DNA of 64,000 bases, from assembly GCA_026745465.1 (NCBI GenBank), contig JACYXH010000087.1, positions 3,016,898 to 3,080,897 of the forward strand, given 5' to 3'. This document shows, one piece after another, positions 38,656 to 50,100 of this stretch (positions within the stretch are counted from its first letter, which is position 1; each line of letters opens with the position of its first letter). Below the pieces are notes generated by a model. The model worked only from the letters and a program-made list of their open reading frames with translations, ran no database searches and was not told the DNA's origin. The DNA is from Lota lota. Taxonomy: Eukaryota > Chordata > Actinopteri > Gadiformes > Lotidae. Position numbers and translations under genes: made by a program.

Positions 38656-38683
38656 TTATTGCTTTTATTGCACGTAATTGCTT

Positions 38684-38760
38684 ATAACATTACTAGCTGG
38701 CAATAGCTACTCTATTTCAAAGCCATGTTTTATTCTATATCAAATTCACAACAATTCTGC
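38684..38760 (+). repeat. Left arm of foldback/MITE-like element
   Basis: About 77 bp (ataacattactagctggcaa..) whose reverse complement is found, with few differences, at 43895-43972. Weaker similarity extends beyond both edges. The Tf1/sushi element sits between the arms. Confidence 0.85.
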
Positions 38761-38906
38761 TGTCACCTAGAAACCCTCTATGTATAGATGGAGCTTCATC
38801 TGACAACATGTATTGACTTGATTACTGCTTTACAGATCCTTCACCATCCCAACCCTCACCCTCACGTTGATACTCTTAAACAGCGAACCCAACGGCACTT
38901 TTAAGA

Positions 38907-38911
38907 GCCAA
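38907..38911. repeat. Target-site duplication GCCAA (left copy)
   Basis: GCCAA directly left of the 5' LTR and again directly right of the 3' LTR (43849-43853). Confidence 0.92.
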
Positions 38912-39229
38912 TGTCATGACACCCTCTTCCACTACCTAGGGGCGCCGGCTGCTATTCCACCTCGTGCACTCTGCTTTCCACACCAGCCTTCAATTAAACA
39001 ATCACCGCACTCTACTTAATCACCAGTCTTCCTAGCAGCCGGTGCCAGATCGTTGTTTAGCCACCTCGTGTTAGTTACTTCGTTCCAGTAAACAGATATC
39101 GTTATTCTCTCCCTGTCTACCCCTAACCTGTTATTTTGTAAAATAAATCTTTTTGGAATATATCACATCTCCGCCTCGTAGTGTCCGCATTTGGGTTCTC
39201 GTCCTGTCAGCGTAACAGACAACGTAACA
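38912..39229 (+). repeat. 5' LTR of Tf1/sushi element
   Basis: 318 bp, TGTCATGACACC to ACGTAACA. Contains gccagatcgt (39044-39053), the presumed self-primer, and AATAAA near 39141. Confidence 0.95.
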
Positions 39230-39231
39230 GT

Positions 39232-39241
39232 ACGATCTGGC
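39232..39241 (+). other. Self-priming site of Tf1/sushi element
   Basis: acgatctggc, two nt after the 5' LTR, is the exact complement of gccagatcgt at 39044-39053. Tf1 and relatives prime minus-strand synthesis with the 5' end of their own RNA. This match is consistent with that and would place the RNA start near 39044. Confidence 0.65.
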
Positions 39242-39245
39242 CAAT

Positions 39246-40196
39246 ATGGACCCAGCGGACATTGATTCGTTACGGCAAGTAATCTCCAACCAAGGGGTTC
39301 GGCTTGGTCAACATGAGCAGGCGTTCCAGGAGTTCGCTACAACTCTCCAAGGGGTGACCCAGACGCTCAGCGAGCTCCGCGCGTCGTTACCGTCCATCGG
39401 GACTCCGGCGTCTCAACCCGCCGTTTCGATTTCCCCGACGTCTTCCCGAGAACCTTCCATCCCCGCTCCTGAACGCTACAAGGGTGACCTGGGATCTTGC
39501 GGTGCATTTTTGGTACAGTGCTCCCTTGTGTTTGAGCTCCAGCCGCTCACCTATCCGTCCGAGAAGTCACGCATCGCTTATATAATCGAGGCGCTGAAAG
39601 GCGATGCCCTTGCCTGGGCTACAGCGTTGTGGGAGCGAGGGTCGGAGATTTGTTCCTCTTACTCGAGATTCACCGAGGAGATGCGCAAGGTCTTCGATCA
39701 TCCGATCAGAGGCAGAGAGGCTTCTCAACGTTTACTATGGATACGCCAAGGAACGCGAAGCGTCGCTGAGTTCACGGTGGAGTTCCGCACCCTGGCTGCA
39801 GAGAGTGGGTGGAACGAAGAGGCTCTGCTGGGAGTTTTTTCGAGCGCGCTCTCTGACACCATCCGGGACGAGTTGGCGTTTCGAGATGATTCCCCGAGTT
39901 TGGACCACCTAATCTCCCTTGCCATTCGTTTGGATAACCGGCTGCGTGAACGACAACGCGAACGTACACTCCGGTATTCTCCTGTCTTCCGGCCACCTCC
40001 CCCTGGATTTACCTCAACCGGAAATGAACCCGCACGTTTTCCTGAACCTGAACCTATGCAGTTGGGCCGCACCCACCTCACGTCTGACAAGAGGGAGCGT
40101 CGTATGCGGTCTGGGGCCTGTTTGTATTGTGGTCAGTCGGGCCATTATCGGTCCTCCTGTCCCATTCGCCCGGGAAACGGTCCGGCTCGCCAATAA
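39246..40196 (+). CDS. Gag of Tf1/sushi element
   Basis: 316 residues starting at the first ATG after the LTR. The N terminus has a heptad-like helix ([20 protein letters not shown]), a Pro/Ser-rich stretch, and then the retrotransposon gag core ([51 protein letters not shown]). Near the end is a single CCHC zinc knuckle, [14 protein letters not shown] (about 291-304). It forms the particle that packages the RNA. Pol overlaps its last 70 nt in the -1 frame. Confidence 0.92.
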   Translation: MDPADIDSLRQVISNQGVRLGQHEQAFQEFATTLQGVTQTLSELRASLPSIGTPASQPAVSISPTSSREPSIPAPERYKGDLGSCGAFLVQCSLVFELQPLTYPSEKSRIAYIIEALKGDALAWATALWERGSEICSSYSRFTEEMRKVFDHPIRGREASQRLLWIRQGTRSVAEFTVEFRTLAAESGWNEEALLGVFSSALSDTIRDELAFRDDSPSLDHLISLAIRLDNRLRERQRERTLRYSPVFRPPPPGFTSTGNEPARFPEPEPMQLGRTHLTSDKRERRMRSGACLYCGQSGHYRSSCPIRPGNGPARQ

Positions 40197-43100
40197 CTCG
40201 AGGGGTTTTGGTGAGTCAAACGCTCAACCCCTCGGCTCCCCGACCTCTACTAGACGCCATCTTATCCTGGCAGGACCAATCCCAACAGCTCTCGATCCTC
40301 CTGGACTCGGGGGCAGACGAGTCTTTCATCGACCGTGAGCTGGTCAAACAACTGGGGATTGAGACTTCGCCTCTCGAGTCTCCACTAGAGGCCCAGGCAC
40401 TCAATGGGAAACCTCTCGCCCGAGTGGAGCGTCGGACGTCTCCCGTCTCCCTGTTGATCTCCGGTAATCATAGTGAGTATATCTCCCTTCATGTGATAGA
40501 CTGTCCTTTCACCCCTGTAGTTCTGGGTTTGCCTTGGTTACAGATTCACAATCCCCATGTCGACTGGAGAGCGGGCCGCATAACGTCCTGGAGTCCATTC
40601 TGTCTTTCGCAGTGTCTCCGTTCTGCACAGTCCCCCTGTTCCTCTGAATCCCGAGCCCCGCCACCACCCCCTTCCGACCTGTCCTCGGTTCCAGAGACGT
40701 ACCACGACCTCGCAGAGGTCTTCAGCGAGGCCCACGCCATGTCTCTGCCACCTCATCGCCCATATGATTGCGCCATTGATCTGCTTCCTGGAGCCCCCCT
40801 GCCTAGCAGTCGCTTATTCAACCTCTCTCGCCCGGAACGTGTATCCATGGAACAATATATCCAGGAGTCTCTAGCAGCCGGGATTATCCGTCCCTCGTCT
40901 TCCCCGGTTGGAGCAGGCTTCTTCTTCATCGCCAAGAAGGACCACTCTCTCCGCCCCTGTATTGATTACCGAGGCCTGAACAACATCACCGTTAAGAACA
41001 AGTACCCCCTACCCTTGATCAGCTCTGCCTTTATTCCCCTCCACGGCGCCACGATATTTTCAAAGCTCGACCTTCGCAACGCATATCATCTGGTCCGCAT
41101 CAGGGAGGGGGATGAGTGGAAGACCGCATTCAACACACCTCTGGGACATTTTGAGTATCTGGTAATGCCATTCGGTCTCACCAACGCCCCCGGGGTCTTC
41201 CAAGCTCTTGTCAACGACGTCCTTCGTGACATGTTGAATCGTTCCGTCTTCATCTACTTAGATGACATCCTCGTTTTCTCCGCGTCGCTGGAGGAGCATA
41301 AGGTTCACGTCCGGCAGGTTCTCCAGCGGCTACTAGAGAACCGGCTATTCGTGAAGGCTGAGAAGTGCGAGTTCCACGTCACTTCCACTTCATTCCTGGG
41401 GTACATCATCGGCCAGGGACAAGTGAGGATGGATCCTGCAAAGGTTTCAGCGGTGACCGAGTGGCCCACTCCCACTTCTCGCAAGAAGCTCCAGCAGTTC
41501 CTGGGCTTCGCCAACTTCTACCGGCGTTTCATCCGTGGCTACAGCCAGGTCGCAGCACCCCTCACGGCCTTGACCTCAATTAGGAGCCGCTTCCTGTGGA
41601 CTCCGGAGGCCGAAACAGCGTTCGCAGCCCTCAAGAAGCGCTTCGTCTCTTCTCCGATCCTCATTCAACCCAACCCCGCCAACCAGTTCGTTGTGGAGGT
41701 CGACGCTTCTGACACCGGCGTGGGCGCGGTTCTCTCCCAGCGCTCCTCCTCAGATCAGAAAATGCACCCGTGCGCCTTTTTCTCTCGCCGCTTGACGCCT
41801 CCCGAGAGGAATTATGACGTAGGCAACCGAGAGCTACTGGCCGTAAAATTAGCGCTGGAGGAATGGCGACACTGGCTGGAGGGCGCCGAACTGCCGTTCG
41901 TTGTCTGGACCGACCACCGGAATCTTGAATACATACAGTCAGCTAAGAGACTAAACTCCCGGCAAGCCAGGTGGGCCCTATTCTTTGGCCGTTTCAGGTT
42001 TACCTTAACCTACCGCCCAGGATCTCGAAATATCAAACCCGACGCTCTCTCCCGCCTCCACTCTCCCGAAGACTCCAGACCGGACCCCGAGCCCATTCTT
42101 CCGCCCACTTGCCTAGTCGCGGCTCTCACATTAGAGGTCGAATCAGCTGTAATTCAGGCCCAGAGAGATCAGCCTGACCCTGGTAATGGTCCTCTCAATC
42201 GCTTATTCGTCCCGGATTCAGAACGCACAAGAGTCCTTTCTTGGGCCCACGCCTCCAAACTATCCTGCCATCCAGGTGTGACCCGTACCCTGGACTTCGT
42301 TCGCCGTCGGTTCTGGTGGCCAACCATGAACGTGGATGTCCGTTCATTCATCGCGGCTTGTTCCACCTGCGCTCGCAACAAGACCTCCACCCAACCCCGC
42401 TCCGGCTTACTTCGTCCCCTCCCCATTCCCAGTCGTCCTTGGTCCCACATTGCTCTGGACTTTGTCACCGGTCTCCCCCCTTCGGAAGGGAACACCACTA
42501 TTCTCACGGTGATCGACCGCTTTTCCAAGTCCGCCCATTTTCTAGCCCTCCCAAAACTTCCCTCTGCCAGGGAGACCGCGGATCTCCTTGTTTCCCACGT
42601 CTTCCGTCAGCATGGTATCCCGGTGGACGTAGTTTCGGACCGAGGTCCTCAGTTCACCTCCCAAGTCTGGCGCGCCTTCTGTACAGCCTTGGGGATCTCG
42701 GTCAGTCTTTCCTCGGGATACCATCCCCAGTCCAACGGCCAGTCGGAGAGGGTTAACCAGGAGATGGAGGCCACCCTTCGCTGCATCACAGAGACCAACT
42801 CCGCGACTTGGAGCTCTCAACTCGCTTGGGTGGAGTACGCACACAACACCCTTGTGAACGCCTCCACAGGTCTCTCCCCCTTTATGTGCTCTCTGGGGTA
42901 CCAGCCACCCCTATTTCCCTCCCTGGAGGCAGAGATCTCTGTTCCCTCGGTCCAGGCCCACCTGCAACGATGTCAGCGCACATGGAAACGCGCTCGGGCT
43001 GCGCTTCTCCAGGCATCGTCTCGCTCCCAGCGGCAAGCAAACAAGCATCGCCTTCCAGCCCCCCAGTACATCCCGGGACAGAAAGTTTGGCTTCGATCCA

Positions 43101-43558
43101 AGGACCTCCCCCTGAAGGGGTTCAACCAGAAGCTCTCCCCCCGCTTCATCGGCCCGTTTCCTGTCGAGTCCATTGTTAATCCCTGTGCCGTCCGTCTCAA
43201 ACTCCCCTCGTCTCTCCGTGTTCACCCCACCTTCCACGTCTCCCAGCTTAAGCCCGTCTCCTCCAGCCCACTGTCGCCCCCCACCCCAGCGCCGCCACCC
43301 CCCCGGATGATCGACGACCACCCATCCTGGACAGTTCGTCGTCTCTTAGATGTGCGTCGTCGCGGCCGGGGCCACCAGTACCTTGTGGACTGGGAGGGGT
43401 ACGGACCAGAGGAACGCTCCTGGGTTCCGCGGAGTCACATCCTTGACCCTACTCTCATTAAGGACTTCCACCGTCTGCAACCTGACCATCCTGTGCGTCC
43501 GCCTGGAGGCGTCCGTAGAGGGGGGGGTACTGTCATGACACCCTCTTCCACTACCTAG
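40127..43558 (+). CDS. Pol of Tf1/sushi element (PR-RT-RH-IN-chromodomain)
   Basis: Open for about 1143 residues. The first codon of the frame (TTG) is not a likely start; pol is probably made by -1 frameshifting in the overlap with gag (40127-40196). Order: aspartic protease with DSGADESF (about residue 60); RT with [12 protein letters not shown] and the YLDD box (about 376); RNase H with [16 protein letters not shown] and [10 protein letters not shown]; integrase with HHCC ([19 protein letters not shown], about 708-756) and a D-D-E core ([30 protein letters not shown]); chromodomain ([21 protein letters not shown], about 1085-1105). The stop lies 28 nt inside the 3' LTR. I found no break. 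Confidence 0.94.
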   Translation: MWSVGPLSVLLSHSPGKRSGSPITRGVLVSQTLNPSAPRPLLDAILSWQDQSQQLSILLDSGADESFIDRELVKQLGIETSPLESPLEAQALNGKPLARVERRTSPVSLLISGNHSEYISLHVIDCPFTPVVLGLPWLQIHNPHVDWRAGRITSWSPFCLSQCLRSAQSPCSSESRAPPPPPSDLSSVPETYHDLAEVFSEAHAMSLPPHRPYDCAIDLLPGAPLPSSRLFNLSRPERVSMEQYIQESLAAGIIRPSSSPVGAGFFFIAKKDHSLRPCIDYRGLNNITVKNKYPLPLISSAFIPLHGATIFSKLDLRNAYHLVRIREGDEWKTAFNTPLGHFEYLVMPFGLTNAPGVFQALVNDVLRDMLNRSVFIYLDDILVFSASLEEHKVHVRQVLQRLLENRLFVKAEKCEFHVTSTSFLGYIIGQGQVRMDPAKVSAVTEWPTPTSRKKLQQFLGFANFYRRFIRGYSQVAAPLTALTSIRSRFLWTPEAETAFAALKKRFVSSPILIQPNPANQFVVEVDASDTGVGAVLSQRSSSDQKMHPCAFFSRRLTPPERNYDVGNRELLAVKLALEEWRHWLEGAELPFVVWTDHRNLEYIQSAKRLNSRQARWALFFGRFRFTLTYRPGSRNIKPDALSRLHSPEDSRPDPEPILPPTCLVAALTLEVESAVIQAQRDQPDPGNGPLNRLFVPDSERTRVLSWAHASKLSCHPGVTRTLDFVRRRFWWPTMNVDVRSFIAACSTCARNKTSTQPRSGLLRPLPIPSRPWSHIALDFVTGLPPSEGNTTILTVIDRFSKSAHFLALPKLPSARETADLLVSHVFRQHGIPVDVVSDRGPQFTSQVWRAFCTALGISVSLSSGYHPQSNGQSERVNQEMEATLRCITETNSATWSSQLAWVEYAHNTLVNASTGLSPFMCSLGYQPPLFPSLEAEISVPSVQAHLQRCQRTWKRARAALLQASSRSQRQANKHRLPAPQYIPGQKVWLRSKDLPLKGFNQKLSPRFIGPFPVESIVNPCAVRLKLPSSLRVHPTFHVSQLKPVSSSPLSPPTPAPPPPRMIDDHPSWTVRRLLDVRRRGRGHQYLVDWEGYGPEERSWVPRSHILDPTLIKDFHRLQPDHPVRPPGGVRRGGGTVMTPSSTT
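43516..43530 (+). other. Polypurine tract of Tf1/sushi element
   Basis: tagagggggggg followed by tac, directly before the 3' LTR. Confidence 0.85.
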
Positions 43559-43848
43559 GGGCGCCGGCTGCTATTCCACCTCGTGCACTCTGCTTTCCAC
43601 ACCAGCCTTCAATTAAACAATCACCGCACTCTACTTAATCACCAGTCTTCCTAGCAGCCGGTGCCAGATCGTTGTTTAGCCACCTCGTGTTAGTTACTTC
43701 GTTCCAGTAAACAGATATCGTTATTCTCCCCCTGTCTACCCCTAACCTGTTCTTTTGTAAAATAAATCTTTTTGGAATATATCACATCTCCGCCTCGTAG
43801 TGTCCGCATTTGGGTTCTCGTCCTGTCAGCGTAACAGACAACGTAACA
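43531..43848 (+). repeat. 3' LTR of Tf1/sushi element
   Basis: 318 bp, same ends as the 5' LTR. Differences seen: tctccccctg versus tctctccctg, and gttctttt versus gttatttt. Followed by GCCAA. Confidence 0.95.
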
Positions 43849-43894
43849 GCCAATCTCTCAATCTACTTATAATGGAAGCAATAAAGAGATGACT

Positions 43895-43972
43895 GCAGAC
43901 TTGTAGTGGATTTGATATAGAATAAAACATGGCTTTGAAATAGAGTAGCTATTGCTAGCTAGCAATGTTATA
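43895..43972 (-). repeat. Right arm of foldback/MITE-like element
   Basis: Reverse-complement match to 38684-38760. Without the retrotransposon and one GCCAA the whole element would be about 347 bp: two 77-bp arms and a spacer of roughly 190 bp. Confidence 0.85.
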
Positions 43973-43987
43973 ATCTATTACGACTGC

Positions 43988-43988
<1 letters not shown>

Positions 43989-44019
<31 letters not shown>
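43989..44019. repeat. (AAT)n microsatellite
   Basis: About ten copies of aat next to the foldback arm. Confidence 0.95.
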
Positions 44020-44192
44020 CTAACAGTCATGTGGTATGTTTGATAAATAATTATCTACATGACAACAGTAACCAAAACTGTAAATCAAATGTTCCGAATA
44101 GTTTCGCTGTGCAAATAATTAAATCGAAATTCCCCACATATCGTTTAATAATTGCTTTACCCGGAGAAATGTTTATAACATTAACCAGTTAG

Positions 44193-47100
44193 CAATGTTT
44201 ATGATCAGATACACATTGTGGTCAAAAAGTGATTATCTTGCTCTGAAAAGCATTTTCCGCACATAAAAAATTGGTATGTTGGTTTTTTCCCACTTTAAAT
44301 GGAAAAGTGTAAGTAAGCTTGTTATTGGTTGTTTAGTTCTTATACCAACATAAATTGGTAAAGCACCATCGTTTTTAACACTAGACACCACATTTCCTGC
44401 TCAGAAACACGTGGTCAAAAAGTGATTCTCTCTCTCTGTAAAGCATTTTCCGCACATAATGAGAAATGATGCTTCTTTCCCACTTTAAATGGAAAAGTGT
44501 AAGTAAGCTGTGTTAATGGCTGTTTAGACCTTATCAAATGGTGAAGCACCATCGTTTGTAACACAAAAAACCATGTTTATGCTTAGAAACACATTGTCGT
44601 CAAAAATGTATTGTCTCGCTCTGAAAACCATTTTCCGCACATATAAAAGTGGTATGTTGCTTTTTTTCCACTTTAAATGCAAAAGTTTAACAAATTTTGT
44701 TAATGGTTGTTTAGACCTTAATACCAACATCAACTGGTGAAGCACTTTCGTTTTTAACACAAGAAACCATGTTTATGCTTAGATACACATTGTGGTCAAA
44801 AAGTGATTCTCTTGCTTTGAAAAGCATTTTCCGCACTTACAAAAGTTGTATGTTGCATTTTTCCCACTTTAAATGGAAAAGTGTAAGTAAGCATGTTAAT
44901 GGTTGTTTAGACCTTATCAAATGGTGAAGCACCATCGTTTTAAACACAAAAAAACATGTTTATGCTCAGAAACACATTGTGGTCAAAAAGTGATTCTCTC
45001 GCAATGAAAAGCATTTTCCGCACATAAAAAAGTGGTATGTTGCATTCTTCCCACTTTAAATCTAAAAGTGTAACAATTTTTTTTAATGGTTGTTTACACC
45101 TTAATACCAACATCAACTGGTGAAGCACCATCGTTTTTAACACCAAAAACCATGTTTATGCACAGGAACACCTTGTGGTCAAAAAGTGATTCTCTCGCTA
45201 TGAGAACCATTTTCCGCACATAAAAAAGTTGTATGTTGCTTTTTTCCCACTTTAAATGGAAAAGTGGAACTAAGCTTGTTAATGGTTGTTTACACCTTAA
45301 TACTATCATCAACTGGTGAAGCACCATCGTTTTTAACACAAGAAACCATGTTTATGCTTAGATACGCATTGTGGTCAAATGTTTATTCTCTCGCTCTGAA
45401 AAGCATTTTCCGCACATACAAAAGTGGTATGTTGCATTTTTCCCACTTTAAATAGAAAAGTGTAACACATTTTGTAAATGGTTGTTTAGACCTTATCAAA
45501 TGGTGAAGCGCCATTGTTTTTAAGACAAAAAACCATGTTTATGCTTAGAAACACATTGTTGTCAAAAAGTGATTCTCTCGCTATGAAAAGCTTTTTTCGC
45601 ACTTACAAAAGTTGTATGTTGCATTTTTCCAACTTTAAATGGAAAAGTGTAAGTAAGCATGTTAATGGTTGTTTAGACCTTATACCAACATCAACTGGTG
45701 AAGCACCATCGTTTTTAACACAAAACTACATGCTTATGCTCAGAAACACATTGTGGTCAAAAAGTGATTCTCCCGCTATGAAAACCATTTTCCGCACTTA
45801 CAAAAGTGGTATGTTGCATTTTTCCCACTTTAAATAGAAAAGTGTAACACATTTTGTAAATGGTTGTTTAGACCTTATCAAATGGTGAAGCGCCATCGTT
45901 TTTAACACCAAAAACCATGTTTATGCTCAGAAACACATTGTGGTCAAACGTTTATTCTCTCGCTCTGAAAAGCATTTTCCGCACTTACAAAAGTGGTATG
46001 TTGCATTTTTCCCACTTTAAATGGAAAAGTGTAAGTAAGCATGTTAATGGTTGTTTAGACCTTATACCAACATCAACAGTTGAAGCACCATCGTTTTTAA
46101 CACAAAGAAACATGCTTATGCTCAGAAACACATTGTGGTCAAAAAGTGATTCTCTCGCTATTAAAACCATTTTCCGCACATAAAAAAGTTGTATGTTGCT
46201 TTTTTCCCACTTTAAATGGAAAAGTGTAACTAACCTTGTTAATGGTTGTTTAGACCTTATCAAATGGTGAAGCGCCATCGTTTTTAACACCAAAAACCAT
46301 GTTTATGCTCAGAAACACATTGTGGTCAAACGTTTATTCTCTCGCTCTGAAAAGCATTTTCCGCACTTACAAAAGTGGTATGTTGCATTTTTCCCACTTT
46401 AAATGGAAAAGTGTAAGTAAGCATGTTAATGGTTGTTTAGACCTTATACCAACATCAACAGTTGAAGCACCATCGTTTTTAACACAAAGAAACATGCTTA
46501 TGCTCAGAAACACATTGTGGTCAAAAAGTGATTCTCTCGCTATTAAAACCATTTTCCGCACATAAAAAAGTTGTATGTTGCTTTTTTCCCACTTTAAATG
46601 GAAAAGTGTAACTAACCTTGTTAATGGTTGTTTAGACCTTATCAAATGGTGAAGCGCCATCGTTTTTAACACCAAAAACCATGTTTATGCTCAGAAACAC
46701 CTTGTGGTCAAACGTTTATTCTCTCGCTCTGAAAAGCATTTTCCGCATTTACAAAAGTGGTATGTTGCATTTTTCCAACTTTAAATGGAAAAGTGTAAGT
46801 AAGCATGTTAATGGTTGTTTAGACCTTATACCAACATCAACTGGTGAAGCACCATCGTTTTTAACACAAAAAAAACAGGCTTATGCTCAGAAACATATTG
46901 TGGTCAAAAAGTGATTCTCTCGCTATGAGAACCATTTTCCGCACATAAAAAAGTTGTATGTTGCTTTTTTCCCACTTTAAATGGAAAAGTGGAACTAAGC
47001 TTGTTAATGGTTGTTTACACCTTAATACCACCATCAACTGGTGAAGCACCATCGTTTTTAACACAAGAAACCATGTTTATGCTTAGATACGCATTGTGGT

Positions 47101-50100
47101 CAAATGTTTATTCTCTCGCTCTGAAAAGCATTTTCCGCACATACAAAAGTGGTATGTTGCATTTTTTCAACTTTAAATAGAAAAGTGTAACACATTTTGT
47201 AAATGGTTGTTTAGACCTTATCAAATGGTGAAGCGCCATTGTTTTTAAGAAAAAAAACCATGTTTATGCTTAGAAACACATTGTTGTCAAAAAGTGATTC
47301 TCTCGCTATGAAAAGCTTTTTTCGCACTTACAAAAGTTGTATGTTGCATTTTTCCAACTTTAAATGGAAAAGTGTAAGTAAGCATGTTAATGGTTGTTTA
47401 GACCTTATACCAACATCAACTGGTGAAGCACCATCGTTTTTAACACAAAAAAACATGCTTATGCTCAGAAACACATTGTGGTCAAAAAGTGATTCTCCCG
47501 CTATGAAAACCATTTTCCGCACTTACAAAAGTGGTATGTTGCATTTTTCCCACTTTAAATAGAAAAGTGTAACACATTTTGTAAATGGTTGTTTAGACCT
47601 TATCAAATGGTGAAGCGCCATCGTTTTTAACACCAAAAACCATGTTTATGCTCAAAAACACATTGTGGTCAAAAAGTGATTCTCTCGCTATGAGAACCAT
47701 TTTCCGCACATAAAAAAGTTGTATGTTGCTTTTTTCCCACTTTAAATGGAAAAGTGGAACTAAGCTTGTTAATGGTTGTTTACACCTTAATACCATCATC
47801 AACTGGTGAAGCACCATCGTTTTTAACACAAGAAACCATGTTTATGCTTAGATACGCATTGTGGTCAAATGTTTATTCTCTCGCTCTGAAAAGCATTTTC
47901 CGCACATACAAAAGTGGTATGTTGCATTTTTCCCACTTTAAATAGAAAAGTGTAACACATTTTGTAAATGGTTGTTTAGACCTTATCAAATGGTGAAGCG
48001 CCATTGTTTTTAAGACAAAAAACCATGTTTATGCTTAGAAACACATTGTTGTCAAAAAGTGATTCTCTCGCTATGAAAAGCTTTTTTCGCACTTACAAAA
48101 GTTGTATGTTGCATTTTTCCAACTTTAAATGGAAAAGTGTAAGTAAGCATGTTAATGGTTGTTTAGACCTTATACCAACATCAACTGGTGAAGCACCATC
48201 GTTTTTAACACAAAACTACATGCTTATGCTCAGAAACACATTGTGGTCAAAAAGTGATTCTCCCGCTATGAAAACCATTTTCCGCACTTACAAAAGTGGT
48301 ATGTTGCATTTTTCCCACTTTAAATAGAAAAGTGTAACACATTTTGTAAATGGTTGTTTAGACCTTATCAAATGGTGAAGCGCCATCGTTTTTAACACCA
48401 AAAACCATGTTTATGCTCAGAAACACATTGTGGTCAAACGTTTATTCTCTCGCTCTGAAAAGCATTTTCCGCACTTACAAAAGTGGTATGTTGCATTTTT
48501 CCCACTTTAAATGGAAAAGTGTAAGTAAGCATGTTAATGGTTGTTTAGACCTTATACCAACATCAACAGTTGAAGCACCATCGTTTTTAACACAAAGAAA
48601 CATGCTTATGCTCAGAAACACATTGTGGTCAAAAAGTGATTCTCTCGCTATTAAAACCATTTTCCGCACATAAAAAAGTTGTATGTTGCTTTTTTCCCAC
48701 TTTAAATGGAAAAGTGTAACTAACCTTGTTAATGGTTGTTTAGACCTTATCAAATGGTGAAGCGCCATCGTTTTTAACACCAAAAACCATGTTTATGCTC
48801 AGAAACACCTTGTGGTCAAACGTTTATTCTCTCGCTCTGAAAAGCATTTTCCGCATTTACAAAAGTGGTATGTTGCATTTTTCCAACTTTAAATGGAAAA
48901 GTGTAAGTAAGCATGTTAATGGTTGTTTAGACCTTATACCAACATCAACTGGTGAAGCACCATCGTTTTTAACACAAAAAAAACAGGCTTATGCTCAGAA
49001 ACATATTGTGGTCAAAAAGTGATTCTCTCGCTATGAGAACCATTTTCCGCACATAAAAAAGTTGTATGTTGCTTTTTTCCCACTTTAAATGGAAAAGTGG
49101 AACTAAGCTTGTTAATGGTTGTTTACACCTTAATACCACCATCAACTGGTGAAGCACCATCGTTTTTAACACAAGAAACCATGTTTATGCTTAGATACGC
49201 ATTGTGGTCAAATGTTTATTCTCTCGCTCTGAAAAGCATTTTCCGCACATACAAAAGTGGTATGTTGCATTTTTTCAACTTTAAATAGAAAAGTGTAACA
49301 CATTTTGTAAATGGTTGTTTAGACCTTATCAAATGGTGAAGCGCCATTGTTTTTAAGAAAAAAAACCATGTTTATGCTTAGAAACACATTGTTGTCAAAA
49401 AGTGATTCTCTCGCTATGAAAAGCTTTTTTCGCACTTACAAAAGTTGTATGTTGCATTTTTCCAACTTTAAATGGAAAAGTGTAAGTAAGCATGTTAATG
49501 GTTGTTTAGACCTTATACCAACATCAACTGGTGAAGCACCATCGTTTTTAACACAAAAAAACATGCTTATGCTCAGAAACACATTGTGGTCAAAAAGTGA
49601 TTCTCCCGCTATGAAAACCATTTTCCGCACTTACAAAAGTGGTATGTTGCATTTTTCCCACTTTAAATAGAAAAGTGTAACACATTTTGTAAATGGTTGT
49701 TTAGACCTTATCAAATGGTGAAGCGCCATCGTTTTTAACACCAAAAACCATGTTTATGCTCAAAAACACATTGTGGTCAAAAAGTGATTCTCTCGCTATG
49801 AGAACCATTTTCCGCACATAAAAAAGTTGTATGTTGCTTTTTTCCCACTTTAAATGGAAAAGTGGAACTAAGCTTGTTAATGGTTGTTTACACCTTAATA
49901 CCATCATCAACTGGTGAAGCACCATCGTTTTTAACACAAGAAACCATGTTTATGCTTAGATACACATTGTGGTCAAATGTTTATTCTCTCGTTCTGAAAA
50001 GCATTTTCCGCACATACAAAAGATGTATGTTGCATTTTTCCCACTTTAAATAGAAAGTGTAACACATTTTGTAAATGGTTGTTTAGACCTTATCAAATGG

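Larger units (their letters stand above)
38912..43848 (+). mobile_element. Tf1/sushi-type Gypsy chromovirus, apparently intact
   Basis: 4937-bp LTR retrotransposon on the plus strand. The 318-bp LTRs (38912-39229 and 43531-43848) differ at two positions that I can see. A 5-bp duplication GCCAA flanks it. Gag (39246-40196) and pol (in a -1 frame, to 43558) are both open, with all catalytic motifs visible and a chromodomain at the end of integrase. No canonical tRNA primer site follows the 5' LTR. Instead 10 nt (39232-39241) are complementary to a stretch inside the LTR, as in self-priming Tf1. Together these features suggest a recent, possibly mobile copy. Confidence 0.95.
43854..44192. other. 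Junction between foldback element and satellite
   Basis: Holds the right arm of the foldback element (43895-43972), an (AAT)n tract (43989-44019) and about 170 bp of AT-rich sequence before satellite similarity starts. Confidence 0.7.
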
